A stretch of 64,000 nucleotides of DNA from Petrosia ficiformis. Lineage: Eukaryota > Porifera > Demospongiae > Haplosclerida > Petrosiidae. The stretch spans positions 37,597,212 to 37,661,211 of the forward strand of contig OX345636.1 in assembly GCA_947044365.1 (NCBI GenBank), read 5' to 3'. The first letter of the stretch is position 1. Each line of letters opens with the position of its first letter. Under the pieces are notes generated by a model. It ran no database searches and was not told where the DNA came from. It saw only the letters and a program-made list of their open reading frames with translations. Made by a program: the position numbers and the translations under genes. Positions 58,401 through 63,495 of the stretch are shown here, in pieces.

Positions 58401-61323
58401 TATCCCTATGATTGCTATGTGGTGGCTATCACTGAACCCATATTGCCAAAAGCTTTGCTGTCTCTACCTTTCTGAGTGCTCTGAATACAGTGTTACACAG
58501 GTCCTAAAACAACTTAAACAAGTACTCTTTCAAAGTTCTAAACTTCTAACCTAAATCTTTGTTGATGACTTCCTTCTGTCTAAAATTTAACAATCTATAT
58601 TTTTTTAAAGATTCCTGCATCCTTTCTATAGTGTCTCTTTGCTACAGCAGCTATTAGTTACAAGCTGCTTTCTTCCTGATAGTTTCTGTGTGGTAAATAG
58701 TACAAGTGTGTGTTCCTTTACATGTCACACCCATTAATTGACTGTGCAAGCACTCAAGTCCCCAGAAGGACAACTTCCTTAGCTACATATGAAATGTGTA
58801 TGTGACACACACACATATTACATAAATAGATTAACCCCATGGAGAGCAATCATAGGATGGCCCTGTGGGTCATAAAAAATAGAAGTGATCATGTGAAAGG
58901 ATTGATACCTTTTCTAACAGGATATCAAGTAGCCTGTGTTGTGATAAGTATAACAGAGACTCTTCTGATGCATGCTCTACATATGTCTTCGATATAATAC
59001 ACAACTGAGTCTGTAAACTGAACACACATAATAATTAAATATCAGTACTATAGTACATTAAATGATATTTATTGAAGCTATGTTAAAATAGAGAGAAGAA
59101 AGTACTTCTACCACCATGTAGTGTTAATAGTTTATTATTCAATGGACAGACTTGCAAAATACTCAGTACTTACATGTACACGCAAAAAGTGTGAGACTGT
59201 AAACAGACTTTTAAAAACAGTAATACAGACAATAATTTATTGACTACTGTATTATACAATGAAGGCTAACAGACAATAGTTCGTGTATACATGTACATGT
59301 ACATGGATATGGGCATATTATGCCACAATGCTCTGATTATATGCACTGCAAGGGTTAACTAATAAAAGAGAACAATTAATACTTGCATTATAGACTAATA
59401 TCAATATTGAAACAGTAATTTCTTACAATTCAGTAGACATGTCTTTCTTTTTTCCCAAGAAGTCAACAAGCAAATCCATTCCTTGTAACTTTAGGCAAAA
59501 TCAACAATGGATGAGTGTGAGTATAAATAGATAAACCTTACTCTGAACATGTTTGGCCACTCTTCAGATTGTTTTCTACTCCATGTTACAAACTCCTCAA
59601 CATAAGGCAAAATAACACGAGAAACTTTGCCCTTACGATTTTCAAGCTGCTTAAAACAAGATATAATTATGGATAAAAAGCTTTGTGTTAATCATTATTC
59701 AATGAGAAGTAACATGACTGTCTAAAACTAAACAACAGTACTTGCTCTTCACTCTAAAATCCTTAATTATACATGTACAATGTGGTAACAAAAAAATTAT
59801 ATATAATTATAATTATATACTATATTATATTCATATAATAACATGTACAGGGTTTCATTTTAGAGGAAAAGTGCAATCAAAAACAGTATTAGTTTTAGAT
59901 AATTTTGCTGAATCATGGTATACATCATTTCATAGTTGAACCAAAGCCATGTTTGAAATCTGTCAGGTTTCTACAGATTCTACTATACAAATACTAATAA
60001 TGTATTATTTATAATTATATTTTGATCCCTCATCAGGACAGCTCGCATCAAAGGGAATTATTCATACTATGGTTTATGTAATAGTTATAACTTATAGCAT
60101 TAAAACCCGTATTGCACTCTAAAGAGTGCTTTAAGTGTTTTCTTGCATACTGATTTAATGCACACATGCGTTATAGGATTTACATTTTAGAGCACTGTCC
60201 AGTAGATGCCTTTTCTGAAATTTCGTTGGTCAGAATTTCATGAGATACATTACATATACAAATTATAATACAATTAAATGTACACATAATATAAATTATG
60301 TATAATATAAAAATTGTGTTAAACCACCTCATGTACGTAAACAGCAATATCACAAAGGTGAAGTGTTATAATTGATTTATACTCATTGCTAGGTGGTTGC
60401 TAATGACACACATGCATGTGTAGTTTATTACTAAAGCAGTTGCTATAGCTACTACCAAGGATGTCACAAATAGTGGGGTATATTGTGTAGTGGAACAAGA
60501 AGAGAAAGCATGTGGATCGAATGTAAGAGACTTCTGTTTCATGGCCTTCAACTCCACCTACACAGGTGAGGGTTAATTAGGTCCCATATATAATTATAAC
60601 ACACAGATATATATAATTATATAGTATTATATTAATGTTATACATGTATTTAACATCTACTTGTGACTCCATGGTACTAATATTTAGCGATTTTCGCTAA
60701 AATTAATGTATGCTAAATCTGAGTGTTCAAAAATCAATGAATTTAGTGGACGCAATTAATAGTAATAGGCTTAAGGTATACATAATGCATAATATACTAC
60801 ACTAGGCAACAGAAAAACATTAACGTTCTGTTTCTATACCACACGTTCTACACTCTACAGTATGCTAAATCTTCAAGCTCAGTTTAAACAGTGATAAAAT
60901 CTTCACTGTCAACCATTTTAACACAACGATACGAGTACTAAACAGTTTGTTCCATACTATGGTCATACGTACATGTTGTATAAAAACAAAACATGAACTT
61001 TTTTGGATTCCTACTCTACATACCTTCTCTATGTAATCAATGAGAGCGATAAAAAAACTAGATAAAATGGAGATCTTGTGTACTGATCTATTGCCAACCT
61101 ACAAAGATAATTATCGATGTACTTGTATCATCATTCTCTCATTGAAATAACACAACTTACTGCTTGAATCCAAAACTTTTGATTTACATCTTCTTCCAAG
61201 GAAATCTATATTTATTTCATTTGTTAACACATACGTAAGTCAAAGCATTGTCACAAATTCTGAAAGAATTTAATATGTGAATATAATTATAACTTACTTT
61301 AAATCCACTATGATCTTCTACAC
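20078..61323 (-). CDS. Inositol 1,4,5-trisphosphate receptor-like Ca2+ release channel, partial
   Basis: More than 50 exons join in frame on the minus strand and give about 2,060 residues; exon groups are listed separately. The order is a long helical-repeat region, an RIH-associated region, six membrane helices with a pore loop, and a C-terminal CxxC...HxxxxH zinc finger. That order is diagnostic of IP3/ryanodine receptors. The total length and the absence of SPRY-like segments favour an IP3 receptor (usually about 2,700 residues). These tetrameric channels release Ca2+ from the endoplasmic reticulum. The N-terminal trefoils and ligand-binding core are not found and probably lie past 64000. 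The first recovered exon needs an upstream exon ending in phase 1. A join upstream of exon 53426-53460 and one near 44.0 kb are unresolved. The pore sequence departs strongly from the family. Confidence 0.88.
20225..20331 (+). other. Short plus-strand frame, possible exon
   Basis: After CATAATGCAG the plus strand is open: VGDDLVNFLSFPTGEEATS then TQDIKLKLVHLLSTIL and a stop. It looks protein-like, but no partner exon or family was found. It lies opposite the channel gene's last intron. Confidence 0.15.
21603..22499 (-). CDS. Channel gene, C-terminal zinc-finger exons
   Basis: Exons 22434-22499 and 21603-21734, phase 0. SCFICGHDSEAFE supplies the CxxC pair, and FKKHVQEDHNKWNYIYYMMY supplies HxxxxH. 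All four zinc ligands of the conserved IP3/ryanodine receptor C-terminal finger are present. The next residues, MKHQTNPNDMIAIEKQVY, fall where the family has its EMI/KMYQER helix. This part couples the cytosolic domains to S6. Confidence 0.87.
22770..24218 (-). CDS. Channel gene, helices S3-S6 and pore loop
   Basis: Exons: 23947-24218, 23264-23439, 22770-22934. They encode S3 (IYRVLFVVCSILALG), S4 (YFYCFCLIYVTL), S5 (VAIIGEVLILMFSVIAFAF), a short luminal loop FLHEYFETQNNLFC, pore helix TLWECFVTV, and S6 (IPFYIIISVIARSLITAIL) ending SELRGER. CxTLxxCxVTV and the final ELRxE match IP3 receptors. The filter position reads EGWLSTIGA instead of GGGVGD, with no acidic residue and no glycine triplet. 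The luminal loop is also far shorter than in vertebrate IP3 receptors. Confidence 0.87.
24644..25582 (-). CDS. Channel gene, linker and membrane helices S1-S2
   Basis: Exons: 25434-25582, 25179-25301, 25065-25102, 24927-25007, 24644-24838. The first encodes WDEFEKLTCHIELMYKP and VYFPFDPV, matching the IP3-receptor stretch that ends QIVFPVP. The others encode EFTKWTDSIRLRARHR, then helix S1 (FLTILLNLLVLSVF), a loop with the NSS glycosylation sequon, and helix S2 (YLLFILGGLHLVLGIFMML). The protein would be anchored in the ER membrane. Confidence 0.85.
26845..27195 (+). pseudogene. HTH-type transposase N-terminal fragment, one intron
   Basis: Exons 26845-26865 and 26911-27195 join in frame through a 45-base GT-AG intron. 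The product reads MPGRGNRFKSQQNKSK, a helix-turn-helix stretch KTMEATGFCRSTVYHVMNEQ, then CIDDFDVAAIRRTVREFYDR and KEYPTIST before an unrelated end. The IDDFD..AIRRTV.EFY.RKE.PT pattern is typical of the DNA-binding half of an animal DDE transposase family. The catalytic half is absent. It lies in an intron of the channel gene on the opposite strand. Confidence 0.6.
27367..28120 (-). pseudogene. Decayed HIRAN-like / Ulp1-like transposon protein
   Basis: Four segments lie in order on the minus strand but in shifted frames. (1) APIGDYLACKPEFGNLHNPY then AVAAVTTNDITVGHLPRRIS, a HIRAN-like pattern. (2) VTGRRRYSADLVQGGLEVPC. (3) VWVRCHGVCVTEEDKTLL with LTDQNINFGQRLLSKQF. (4) GRNDCGLFTIATATSVLF, the Gln...AsnAspCysGly region of C48/Ulp1-type cysteine peptidases, then stop. 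The segment that should carry the catalytic His (NHW) is missing, so the protein is dead. Such proteins are common in sponge and cnidarian mobile elements as far as I recall. Adjacency to the fragment at 26845 may reflect one composite element. Confidence 0.6.
28645..29418 (-). mobile_element. Penelope-like element remnant with GIY-YIG region
   Basis: The ends are inverted copies: TTAACCAAATGTTTGTCTAC at 28648 and CACTGATGAAGGTAGTTGAC at 29383, continuing to TTTGGTTAATA. On the minus strand, about 29190-28870, shifted frames read LPYIQGTIEEF-like sequence, CCDCSLSYIGQTGRGISQ and RLKENQQAV, then NTNTSTLAEHVLSADHHIDY. This matches the GIY-YIG endonuclease of Penelope-like elements (C..C...YIGQTGR...R..EH). 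The reverse transcriptase is absent. Confidence 0.65.
29489..29776 (-). CDS. Channel gene exons before the membrane domain
   Basis: Exons 29615-29776 and 29489-29552. They encode DLTKKVIELIQILLEETDEQ and VDWDIIFDAMFKWK, then IIGAYHILRLVAHTLGVVC. The last matches the GHNIYILAHQLA stretch that precedes the linker domain in IP3 receptors. The second exon starts at AATAG/ATT rather than at the nearby TATAG, since only that acceptor keeps both neighbours in frame. Confidence 0.8.
30444..33220 (-). CDS. Channel gene, RIH-associated region
   Basis: Exons: 33168-33220, 32564-32686, 30918-31004, 30444-30557, all in phase 0 after the first. CIVLDCISSLCDGQNREMQK corresponds to the LCENHNRDLQNFL stretch of IP3/ryanodine receptors. 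TEILMNYPRYLLVIQKAIE and ALIKACAGSYDNQTAVFQCQ correspond to the following part, LTEYCQGPCHENQ. This is the RIH-associated domain, which links the cytosolic solenoid to the channel. Introns hold a 35-bp minisatellite and a hAT-like MITE. Confidence 0.85.
30611..30730. repeat. 35-bp minisatellite
   Basis: TATTATGAATCCAACGAGGA recurs at 30611, 30646, 30681 and 30716, a strict 35-base spacing with few changes. It lies in an intron of the channel gene. There are no variable spacers. Confidence 0.85.
31005..32017. other. Intron sequence, nothing recognised
   Basis: AT-rich intron of the channel gene between the exons at 32564-32686 and 30918-31004. No exon or named repeat is supported. Confidence 0.45.
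32018..32282. repeat. hAT-like MITE
   Basis: The left end TAGTGGTGGGCGATACC and the right end GCCTATCACTACTA are imperfect inverses typical of hAT termini. The core contains GGTATCG/CGATACC-type inner inverted motifs. Confidence 0.55.
33551..34346 (-). CDS. Channel gene, duplicated linker exon cassettes
   Basis: Two copies of a two-exon unit lie 448-449 bases apart: 34310-34346 with 34045-34116, and 33862-33898 with 33551-33667. The 37-base exon reads TSRGSQGSFT(R/T)S. The partner starts VTGSVEPDQESVTSDE. The first copy ends FVDVPVSCG; the second continues SVDVYEPLMQSLESQMDL. The linker is acidic and Ser-rich and likely disordered. Using both units in series shifts the frame, so a transcript should use one or skip the middle. 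A third, partial copy of the unit end is at about 34480-34506. Confidence 0.75.
34000..34046. repeat. TA microsatellite overlapping a donor site
   Basis: An uninterrupted TA run abuts the GTATAT donor of the exon 34045-34116. A second run at about 34439-34472 abuts the partial third copy. Confidence 0.8.
34834..34945. repeat. Hairpin repeat family B, copy 2
   Basis: CATGACTATTTGGTGTGTAT and ATACACACCTCGAAGTCATG form the outer stem. TCAGCAATATCAG and CTGATATTGCTGA continue it, closing over an AGCAGCCCTCGGCT-containing loop. Related copies lie at 3709 and 48154. Confidence 0.8.
35573..35962 (+). repeat. MITE family A, copy 2
   Basis: It has the same ends and core as the copy at 477, starting TTATGGCCAATAGGGCCATC and ending AAGCAGTCATAAGGATAC. 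An extra AAGCAATCATAAGGAT end lies just outside the left border, so two copies may be nested. Confidence 0.7.
36473..37186 (-). CDS. Channel gene exons, helical repeat segment
   Basis: Exons: 37061-37186, 36911-36962, 36473-36676. They encode ILHKLLQQPLDSKDKATYDR, then NTLQSLSGILHRKESQEE, SLEDLQNMFVKQKVHSK, and HLDHEDDEVTLQVLGLLKHL with ANRTAQDF and YDLLENAIAVFNHPVL. The last exon resembles the armadillo-type RIH repeats of IP3 and ryanodine receptors. It can end at GTACGAG (phase 0) or GTCAGT (phase 2); only the first keeps the next exons open. Confidence 0.8.
37477..37984 (+). repeat. MITE family A, copy 3
   Basis: Starts TTATGGCCCGTAGGGCCATT and ends AAGCAATTATAGGGATG. The core includes GTCATTCCGGGGGCTTGGTC and differs from other copies after about 37680. 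Confidence 0.7.
38470..40259 (-). CDS. Channel gene, duplicated coiled-coil exon pair
   Basis: Exons 40191-40259 and 38470-38523 encode homologous Leu/Lys-rich helices, HQLELLKQKLLKKKTI and YQLELLERKTISLVKLL. Both are in the same phase, so both can be included in one message. Flanking intron sequence is duplicated too (about 38380-38700 against 40090-40420). The predicted product is a short coiled coil continuing into ILHKLLQQ of the next exon. Confidence 0.75.
38986..39384 (-). repeat. MITE family A, copy 4
   Basis: Inverted copy from CATCCCTATGATTGCTTTAC to AAGCAATCATAGGGATGGCC. Remains of a further inverted copy lie at about 38692-38961, directly left. A segment of about 120 bases (39173-39295) recurs almost unchanged at about 39786-39907. 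Confidence 0.75.
39786..39907 (-). repeat. Recent partial duplicate of MITE family A
   Basis: The stretch CATGTAGAATAGCTACTATT to GGGAATGATGTACTT matches 39173-39295 with no differences noticed by eye. It is truncated abruptly on both sides and embedded in otherwise duplicated intron sequence. Confidence 0.8.
41104..41420 (+). pseudogene. Internally deleted pogo/Tigger-like DDE transposase
   Basis: An open N-terminus reads MSILKYLKHKDGLSDPKGSL then STKLSHRAITDVEAELI and stops. Just downstream, in shifted frames, come TATFCGTLVGDFLPIQLIY and CHPKYKFPEGWHITHAQNHW. The second part matches the DDE_1 core of pogo/Tigger-like transposases (GDFLPIQLIY...CHP.Y.FP..WH.TH...HW). The N-terminal HTH region between them is deleted. 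The copy is dead. Confidence 0.6.
41455..41640. repeat. GC-rich SINE-like segment
   Basis: The segment GCTGGCCCCGTGGCTAGAAT then AGCATGGCCTCCCTTTCATG is much more GC-rich than its surroundings and vaguely resembles the 5' half of a tRNA. No intact B box was seen. It sits beside a transposase remnant, so other origins are possible. Confidence 0.25.
42006..42097 (-). CDS. Channel gene exon with unclear 3' boundary
   Basis: The acceptor TTTTTTTATAACAG matches the phase of the previous exon. The sequence reads EEVAKSWKNDMSIHGDALL then SHFHERV. No standard GT donor restores the phase of the next exon. A GC donor after 42028 (CACGA/GCGAGT) would. Alternatively the frame runs to TAA at 42006-42008, which overlaps AATAAATAAA and would end a shorter protein here. 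Confidence 0.5.
42515..44431 (-). CDS. Channel gene exons, fifth block
   Basis: Exons: 44284-44431, 43601-43846, 43437-43550, 42515-42653. The first ends at a weak GTCACT donor (LSYK); a further exon may exist near 43.9-44.12 kb behind a strong TTGCATTCACAG acceptor, but its frame does not fit and it is left out. The 82-codon exon encodes EWKGHEIWYIYRPKGTVKDK and then LLQYIVEGIVPLLSTFCVEY. The last two encode FLTTDCQVQFWKKSLCQLK and an acidic segment, KVIEEEDLNNEFKVYLENF. No named domain is recognised. Confidence 0.7.
44618..45651. repeat. hAT-like element with perfect 14-bp termini
   Basis: ACTAGTGCTGAAAC at 44618 is exactly inverted as GTTTCAGCACTAGT at 45638-45651. An inner end (AATTCGTTTCATTACTAGT at about 45003-45021) suggests a shorter nested copy. 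Motifs of the CTAGTGCTGAAACGAAT type are usual hAT termini. No transposase was found; it lies in a channel-gene intron. Confidence 0.6.
45686..47279 (-). CDS. Channel gene exons, fourth block
   Basis: Exons: 47196-47279, 47016-47147, 46805-46924, 45930-46051, 45686-45808. They encode helical segments including FTDLLEAKLAISCVAHLL, QLPVFIVRRIFSLAMRD, HQEVITLLFFQYFNHHYKE, EGVEKMLNMSYMMGVCAEGE and PVPIEQKV-like turns (IIAHPDVPIEQKVPFLILL). The intron at 46.1-46.8 kb holds an unassigned open stretch on each strand that has no splice sites and is not counted. Confidence 0.75.
47377..49773 (-). CDS. Channel gene exons, third block
   Basis: Exons: 49506-49773, 49291-49456, 48686-48808, 47377-47498, all phase-consistent. 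The 89-codon exon holds MKWMLYGDDTDYKILLPHQ and a helical end CLSAALLLFDLFQ. The next encodes a lysine/aspartate-rich loop (YATYQDKDKDGPVRILLRLL). The fourth encodes helices (GVLLNYVIKFSSSDDLEQES). This is probably cytosolic solenoid. A hairpin repeat and a partial MITE lie in the introns. Confidence 0.75.
47643..47790 (-). repeat. Partial copy of the MITE at 56875
   Basis: AGAGCGCATGAACAG...GCATACAACTGCTGTATAAA and AACAAGGCAAAGGTGCCAAG with TGGCTGATGATGTGAG match the right half of the 56875-57546 element. Frames here are incidental. Confidence 0.65.
48154..48241. repeat. Hairpin repeat family B, copy 3
   Basis: TAGCCCTCGGCTTTGCATCA followed by CAGGTCTGATGTCGCTGATA and CACACCTCGAAGCCATG matches the right half of the hairpin at 34834. 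An inner stem of the family, GATAGTAGCC/GGCTGCTATC, remains. Confidence 0.65.
50289..53460 (-). CDS. Channel gene exons, second block
   Basis: Exons: 53426-53460, 52365-52403, 52247-52306, 51933-52136, 51680-51826, 51316-51454, 50934-50994, 50618-50672, 50289-50416. Phases agree throughout. Encoded segments include LLNEIIVPNQ joined to GLFFTFDTLTGCE, FAVQSAFYTYLVSTLVDKY, ECLVSYGFFWNNPGNVIMKL and VIEVLHMFLKQTYHLSTA. The last exon encodes an acidic, proline-containing linker (FRPGEVGDHPQDYFPPGRK). The pattern fits the alternating helices and linkers of the central IP3-receptor solenoid. No catalytic motif is present. Confidence 0.75.
53173..53188 (+). repeat. Short poly-G tract
   Basis: A G run interrupted once near its end; with GATG before it and AGGGGTGA after. 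It has no associated inverted ends, unlike the one at 3924. Confidence 0.7.
53668..53874. repeat. Near-perfect palindromic MITE
   Basis: The left arm GAAGATGTAGGTATGTCAAA and the right arm TTTGACATCCCTACATCTTC continue inward about 95 bases. Both contain TAAACCACTTCCATATA or its inverse and meet near 53771. A diverged partial copy lies at 54714-54835. Confidence 0.85.
54240..54715 (-). repeat. Dispersed repeat, inverted copy of 4250-4714
   Basis: Matches the reverse complement of 4250-4714, sharing GGCGTCCAATTTGAGATCAA, TTCTACCTTAACGACAA and CATAAAAACACTAGATATGA. It ends in AGAGAGTACTACCGTACTCT, itself a small palindrome. Confidence 0.7.
55011..55440 (+). pseudogene. KDYG/DUF3504-type (Crypton-related) remnant
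   Basis: Segments in shifted frames read EVRKGDGSYYCGQFFRSL, then RQLRALCEIGVGVETN, then ATSILESQLWEIKVVG and SVLNAVFYIFETI. This follows the order of KDYG/DUF3504 domains (FV.E.RK.DG..Y; L...GIG; E..LW..GV.G; LLNAVFY), related to Crypton tyrosine recombinases. Several stops and frameshifts make it non-functional. The family call rests on recalled motifs. Confidence 0.55.
55556..56147 (+). pseudogene. Ty3/gypsy RT-RNase H remnant
   Basis: VKAIKGAPLPTSLTELKSFL is the end of the reverse transcriptase connection. RAFQEAKDH follows, then LVLSYDASSMGLGAVLSHFL, PIAFTSRMLLPAEKKYSQLE, KPLIYLFGETKGVPTMM and YSTAFCPGKDNNNAKN, the gypsy RNase H order. Stops occur at several points. The Asp of the usual TDHKPL is Tyr (TYHKPL), so a catalytic residue is lost. 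No LTRs, integrase or RT core were found. It directly follows the KDYG remnant. Confidence 0.8.
56498..56530 (-). CDS. Channel gene candidate micro-exon
   Basis: Eleven codons (VQEESQTEVFK) lie between a TTTGTCAG acceptor and a GTTAGT donor, and phase 0 fits the preceding exon. The following exon at 53426-53460 needs an exon ending in phase 1, so another small exon is missing between them or this one is spurious. Confidence 0.4.
56592..56873 (-). repeat. Dispersed repeat, inverted copy of 12193-12478
   Basis: Contains GATGCACATCAAAGAAACTG, GTCATGTTTATGACCCCAAA and TATATCACTCACAATTGGGA, matching the SRCR intron 8 repeat in reverse. Confidence 0.7.
56875..57546. repeat. MITE with ~70-bp TIRs
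   Basis: Left AGGAGCGCATGAATCCCAAG then GTGTCAACCTTTGTCGAACG; right CGTTCGACAAAGGTTGACAC ending GGTTCATGCGCTCCT. The core of about 520 bases has only incidental frames. A partial copy is at 47643. Confidence 0.8.
57790..57888. repeat. Palindromic repeat
   Basis: ATATAGCCATGTTTGGAGGC with AGTTATGGGCATATAACACC is inverted as GGTGTTATATGCCCATAACT with GCCTCCAACCAGGGCTATAT. The arms are about 45 bases. A shortened relative (GGGAGATATATGCCCATAAC) lies near 57620. Confidence 0.8.
58132..61323 (-). CDS. Channel gene exons, first recovered block
   Basis: Exons in transcript order: 61298-61323, 61161-61205, 61024-61098, 59542-59646, 58909-59010, 58305-58360, 58132-58216. All have matching phases. 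They encode helical, polar segments such as EEDVNQKFWIQA, ILSSFFIALIDYIEK, ILPYVEEFVTWSRKQSEEW, YLSQHRLLDILLEK and KKLVDYACENISNILERK. These look like armadillo-type helices of the large cytosolic region, but no named domain is recognised. Two MITEs lie in the introns. Confidence 0.7.
58400..58876 (-). repeat. MITE family A, copy 5
   Basis: Inverted copy from TATCCCTATGATTGCTATG to AGCAATCATAGGATGGCCCT. The core shows the family's CCATTAATTGACTG and AACTTCCTTAGCTAC. Shorter remnants of the family occur at about 52600-52680 and 52930-52975. Confidence 0.7.
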
Positions 61324-61538
61324 CTAAAAGATAACAGTCAGAATAAATTATAACTATCAGTGTACATATAGAGTAGAACTGGTTTGGTAGAAACATTGAT
61401 ATACCACACGTTGAATAATAATTATTAAATTCTTCAGTTCAACTTTTAATATGTAGGTGGGGGCATTATCAGCTCAATTCCGGGCACTACAAAATTTAAC
61501 AATTTCATACTTTCTTCAGTGAAGTTTACTCATTGAAG

Positions 61539-61560
61539 AGCTACTAATGGTGGGCATTTT
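61539..61560 (+). repeat. Isolated minisatellite unit
   Basis: GAGCTACTAATGGTGGGCAT matches one unit core of the array at 62937-63483, about 1.4 kb away. Confidence 0.6.
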
Positions 61561-61689
61561 TTGATTACATAGATAACCAATAGCTAATATCTAATATAAA
61601 GAGTACCATAGCATACATAACAAATCAAAATTAATAATAAGCGAAATATTTAACTGCTAAATACATGTTTGTATAAATTAAGTTTTAAA

Positions 61690-62480
61690 GAGGACTTGAA
61701 ATGAGGAAAGGATGGAGGTTTGAGGTGATGAGGAAGTAAATTCCAAAGACAAAAGAATTTAACTTAGCAGAAGTCTATCCAGTATGTTTACCAGAATAAT
61801 AGAGAATTTCTAAATTTGATGTGGGACAAAAGAAAACCATTTATCCAGGGAACAGAGAAACATGGAGAATGATAAACAAGCGTTTGGTATGGTAATGTGT
61901 ATGATAGAGAGAAATATGTGAAAGCAGACTCAGTATCAGAAAGGGAAAGTAATTTCTCAAGGAGCTGAAGAAAGAAGATCGATAGCTAACTGATAATCAG
62001 CTTGATCATACAACCAGACACGATGAGGACATGCAGGAGGATAAAGAGAAATTGACATAAGAGGAAGGGAGAACAGAACAGCATTATGGTAGGATTAAAA
62101 ACATCAACATTAAAGTCGCCTACTAGAATGAGATTCAATAAATATGATGGATTTAAAGCAGAAAGGCTGTCATGGAGAATGTCTAAACTGAGAAAGTATG
62201 ATGGTAACTCAATATCAGACAAAATAGAAAATGGTAATATAAGGACAGAAGATTTGGTATAGACAAGAATGCCACCACCATGTCAGTTTTGATCACAGCA
62301 GAAAAGCTGAAATCAAGGAGAGAAAGGCCAGATTCAGAAATGCTATCAGATAGCAAAGCTTCAACAATACAAACAATGTCAGGATGATAAATAGAGCAGA
62401 GAACAGAAACTTCATCAAGCTTAAGAAAGATACTATAAGTATTAAAGCAAAGAATGTTAATGAGTTTGACCTGCTAAATT
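61690..62480 (-). pseudogene. Non-LTR retrotransposon endonuclease remnant
   Basis: Reading the minus strand, segments in order are INILCFNTYSIFLKLDEVSV, YHPDIVCIVEALLSDSIS, then (one frame over) GGGILVYTKSSVLILPFSI, LLNLILVGDFNVDVFNPTI, and VPWINGFLLSHIKFRNSLYY. These are the successive motifs of an AP-type LINE endonuclease and its linker (PDI..I.E; GGG..IY; GDFN.D; PW.N...I..RN). At least two frameshifts are present. The reverse transcriptase that should follow is absent. Confidence 0.75.
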
Positions 62481-62936
62481 TGGGAGAAGAGACACTTGGG
62501 GAATCAAAAGAGTGAGCAGATTTAGAAGAGCAGAGTTCAGAGAGTTTGAGGGATGTTGAACATGATGTGGAGGGTAAGGGACGGGTGGAGGAGGATTGAA
62601 CAGTTGGATGAGAGGAGGGTGAGTAGAATATATGGGAAGAAAAGGAAGAAAATTAGAGGGAGGATGAGGAAGAGGAACCAAAGAACGAGTAAGAAGAGGA
62701 GCAAAAACAGGAGGATGTTGTAATAATGGGGGTTTGCGATTGGATAAAAAAGGAGGTTGAGAACTTGGAGGAAAGTAGAGGAGATTGAGGCTGAAGATGA
62801 CAAGGATTTGAAAGATTAGAAGTACTAGACTCAATAGGATATGATAGAGGGTTAGCGAGAGTGATAGCTGAATGAGAGTTAGAGTTAGAATTAGAAGAGA
62901 TAGGATACGAGACAGAGATGCATTGGTAGGTGGTAC
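62481..62936 (-). other. Polypyrimidine (minus) / polypurine (plus) tract
   Basis: A strongly strand-biased stretch, purine-rich on the plus strand, gives long but low-complexity minus-strand frames rich in Pro, Leu and Ser in all three phases. It is probably the 5' part of the adjacent LINE. The long frames are composition artefacts. Confidence 0.5.
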
Positions 62937-63483
62937 TAATGGTGGACATTGGTAGCTACTAATGGTGGCCATTAGTGGCCAATGTGTCAATGATAGCTAC
63001 AAATGGTGGGCATTAGTGGCTAATATATCAATGATAGCTACTAATGGTGGGCATTAGTGGCTAATATACATGTGTCGATGATAGCTACTAATGGTGGGCA
63101 TTAGTGGCTAATATATCAATGATAGCTACTAATGGTGGGCATTAGTGGCTAATGTGTCAATGATAGCTACTAATGGTGGGCATCAGTGGTTAATGTGTCA
63201 ATGATAGCTACTAATGGTGGGTATTAGTGGCCAATATATTAATGATAGCTACTAATGGTGGGCATTAGTGGCTAATATACATGTGTCGATGATAGCTACT
63301 AATGGTGGGCATTAGTGGCTAATATATCAATGATAGCTACTAATGGTGGGCATTAGTGGCTAATGTGTCAATGATAGCTACTAATGGTGGGCATTAGTTG
63401 GTAATGTGTCAATGATAGCTACTAATGGTGGGCATTGGTGGCTAATGTGTCAATGATAGCTACTAATGGTGGGCATTAGTGGA
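62937..63483 (+). repeat. 41-bp minisatellite array
   Basis: About thirteen units of the type AATGATAGCTACTAATGGTG-GGCATTAGTGGCTAATATATC. A variant ending ACATGTGTCGATG occurs at about 63069 and 63280, so a block of 211 bases (about five units) has been duplicated within the array. Confidence 0.9.
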
Positions 63484-63495
63484 CATTACATTACA

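Noticed and set aside
62457..62990. 177-codon minus-strand open frame rich in Pro and Leu
   Set aside because: All three frames are open because the DNA is a pyrimidine tract. Low-complexity translation is not evidence for a gene.
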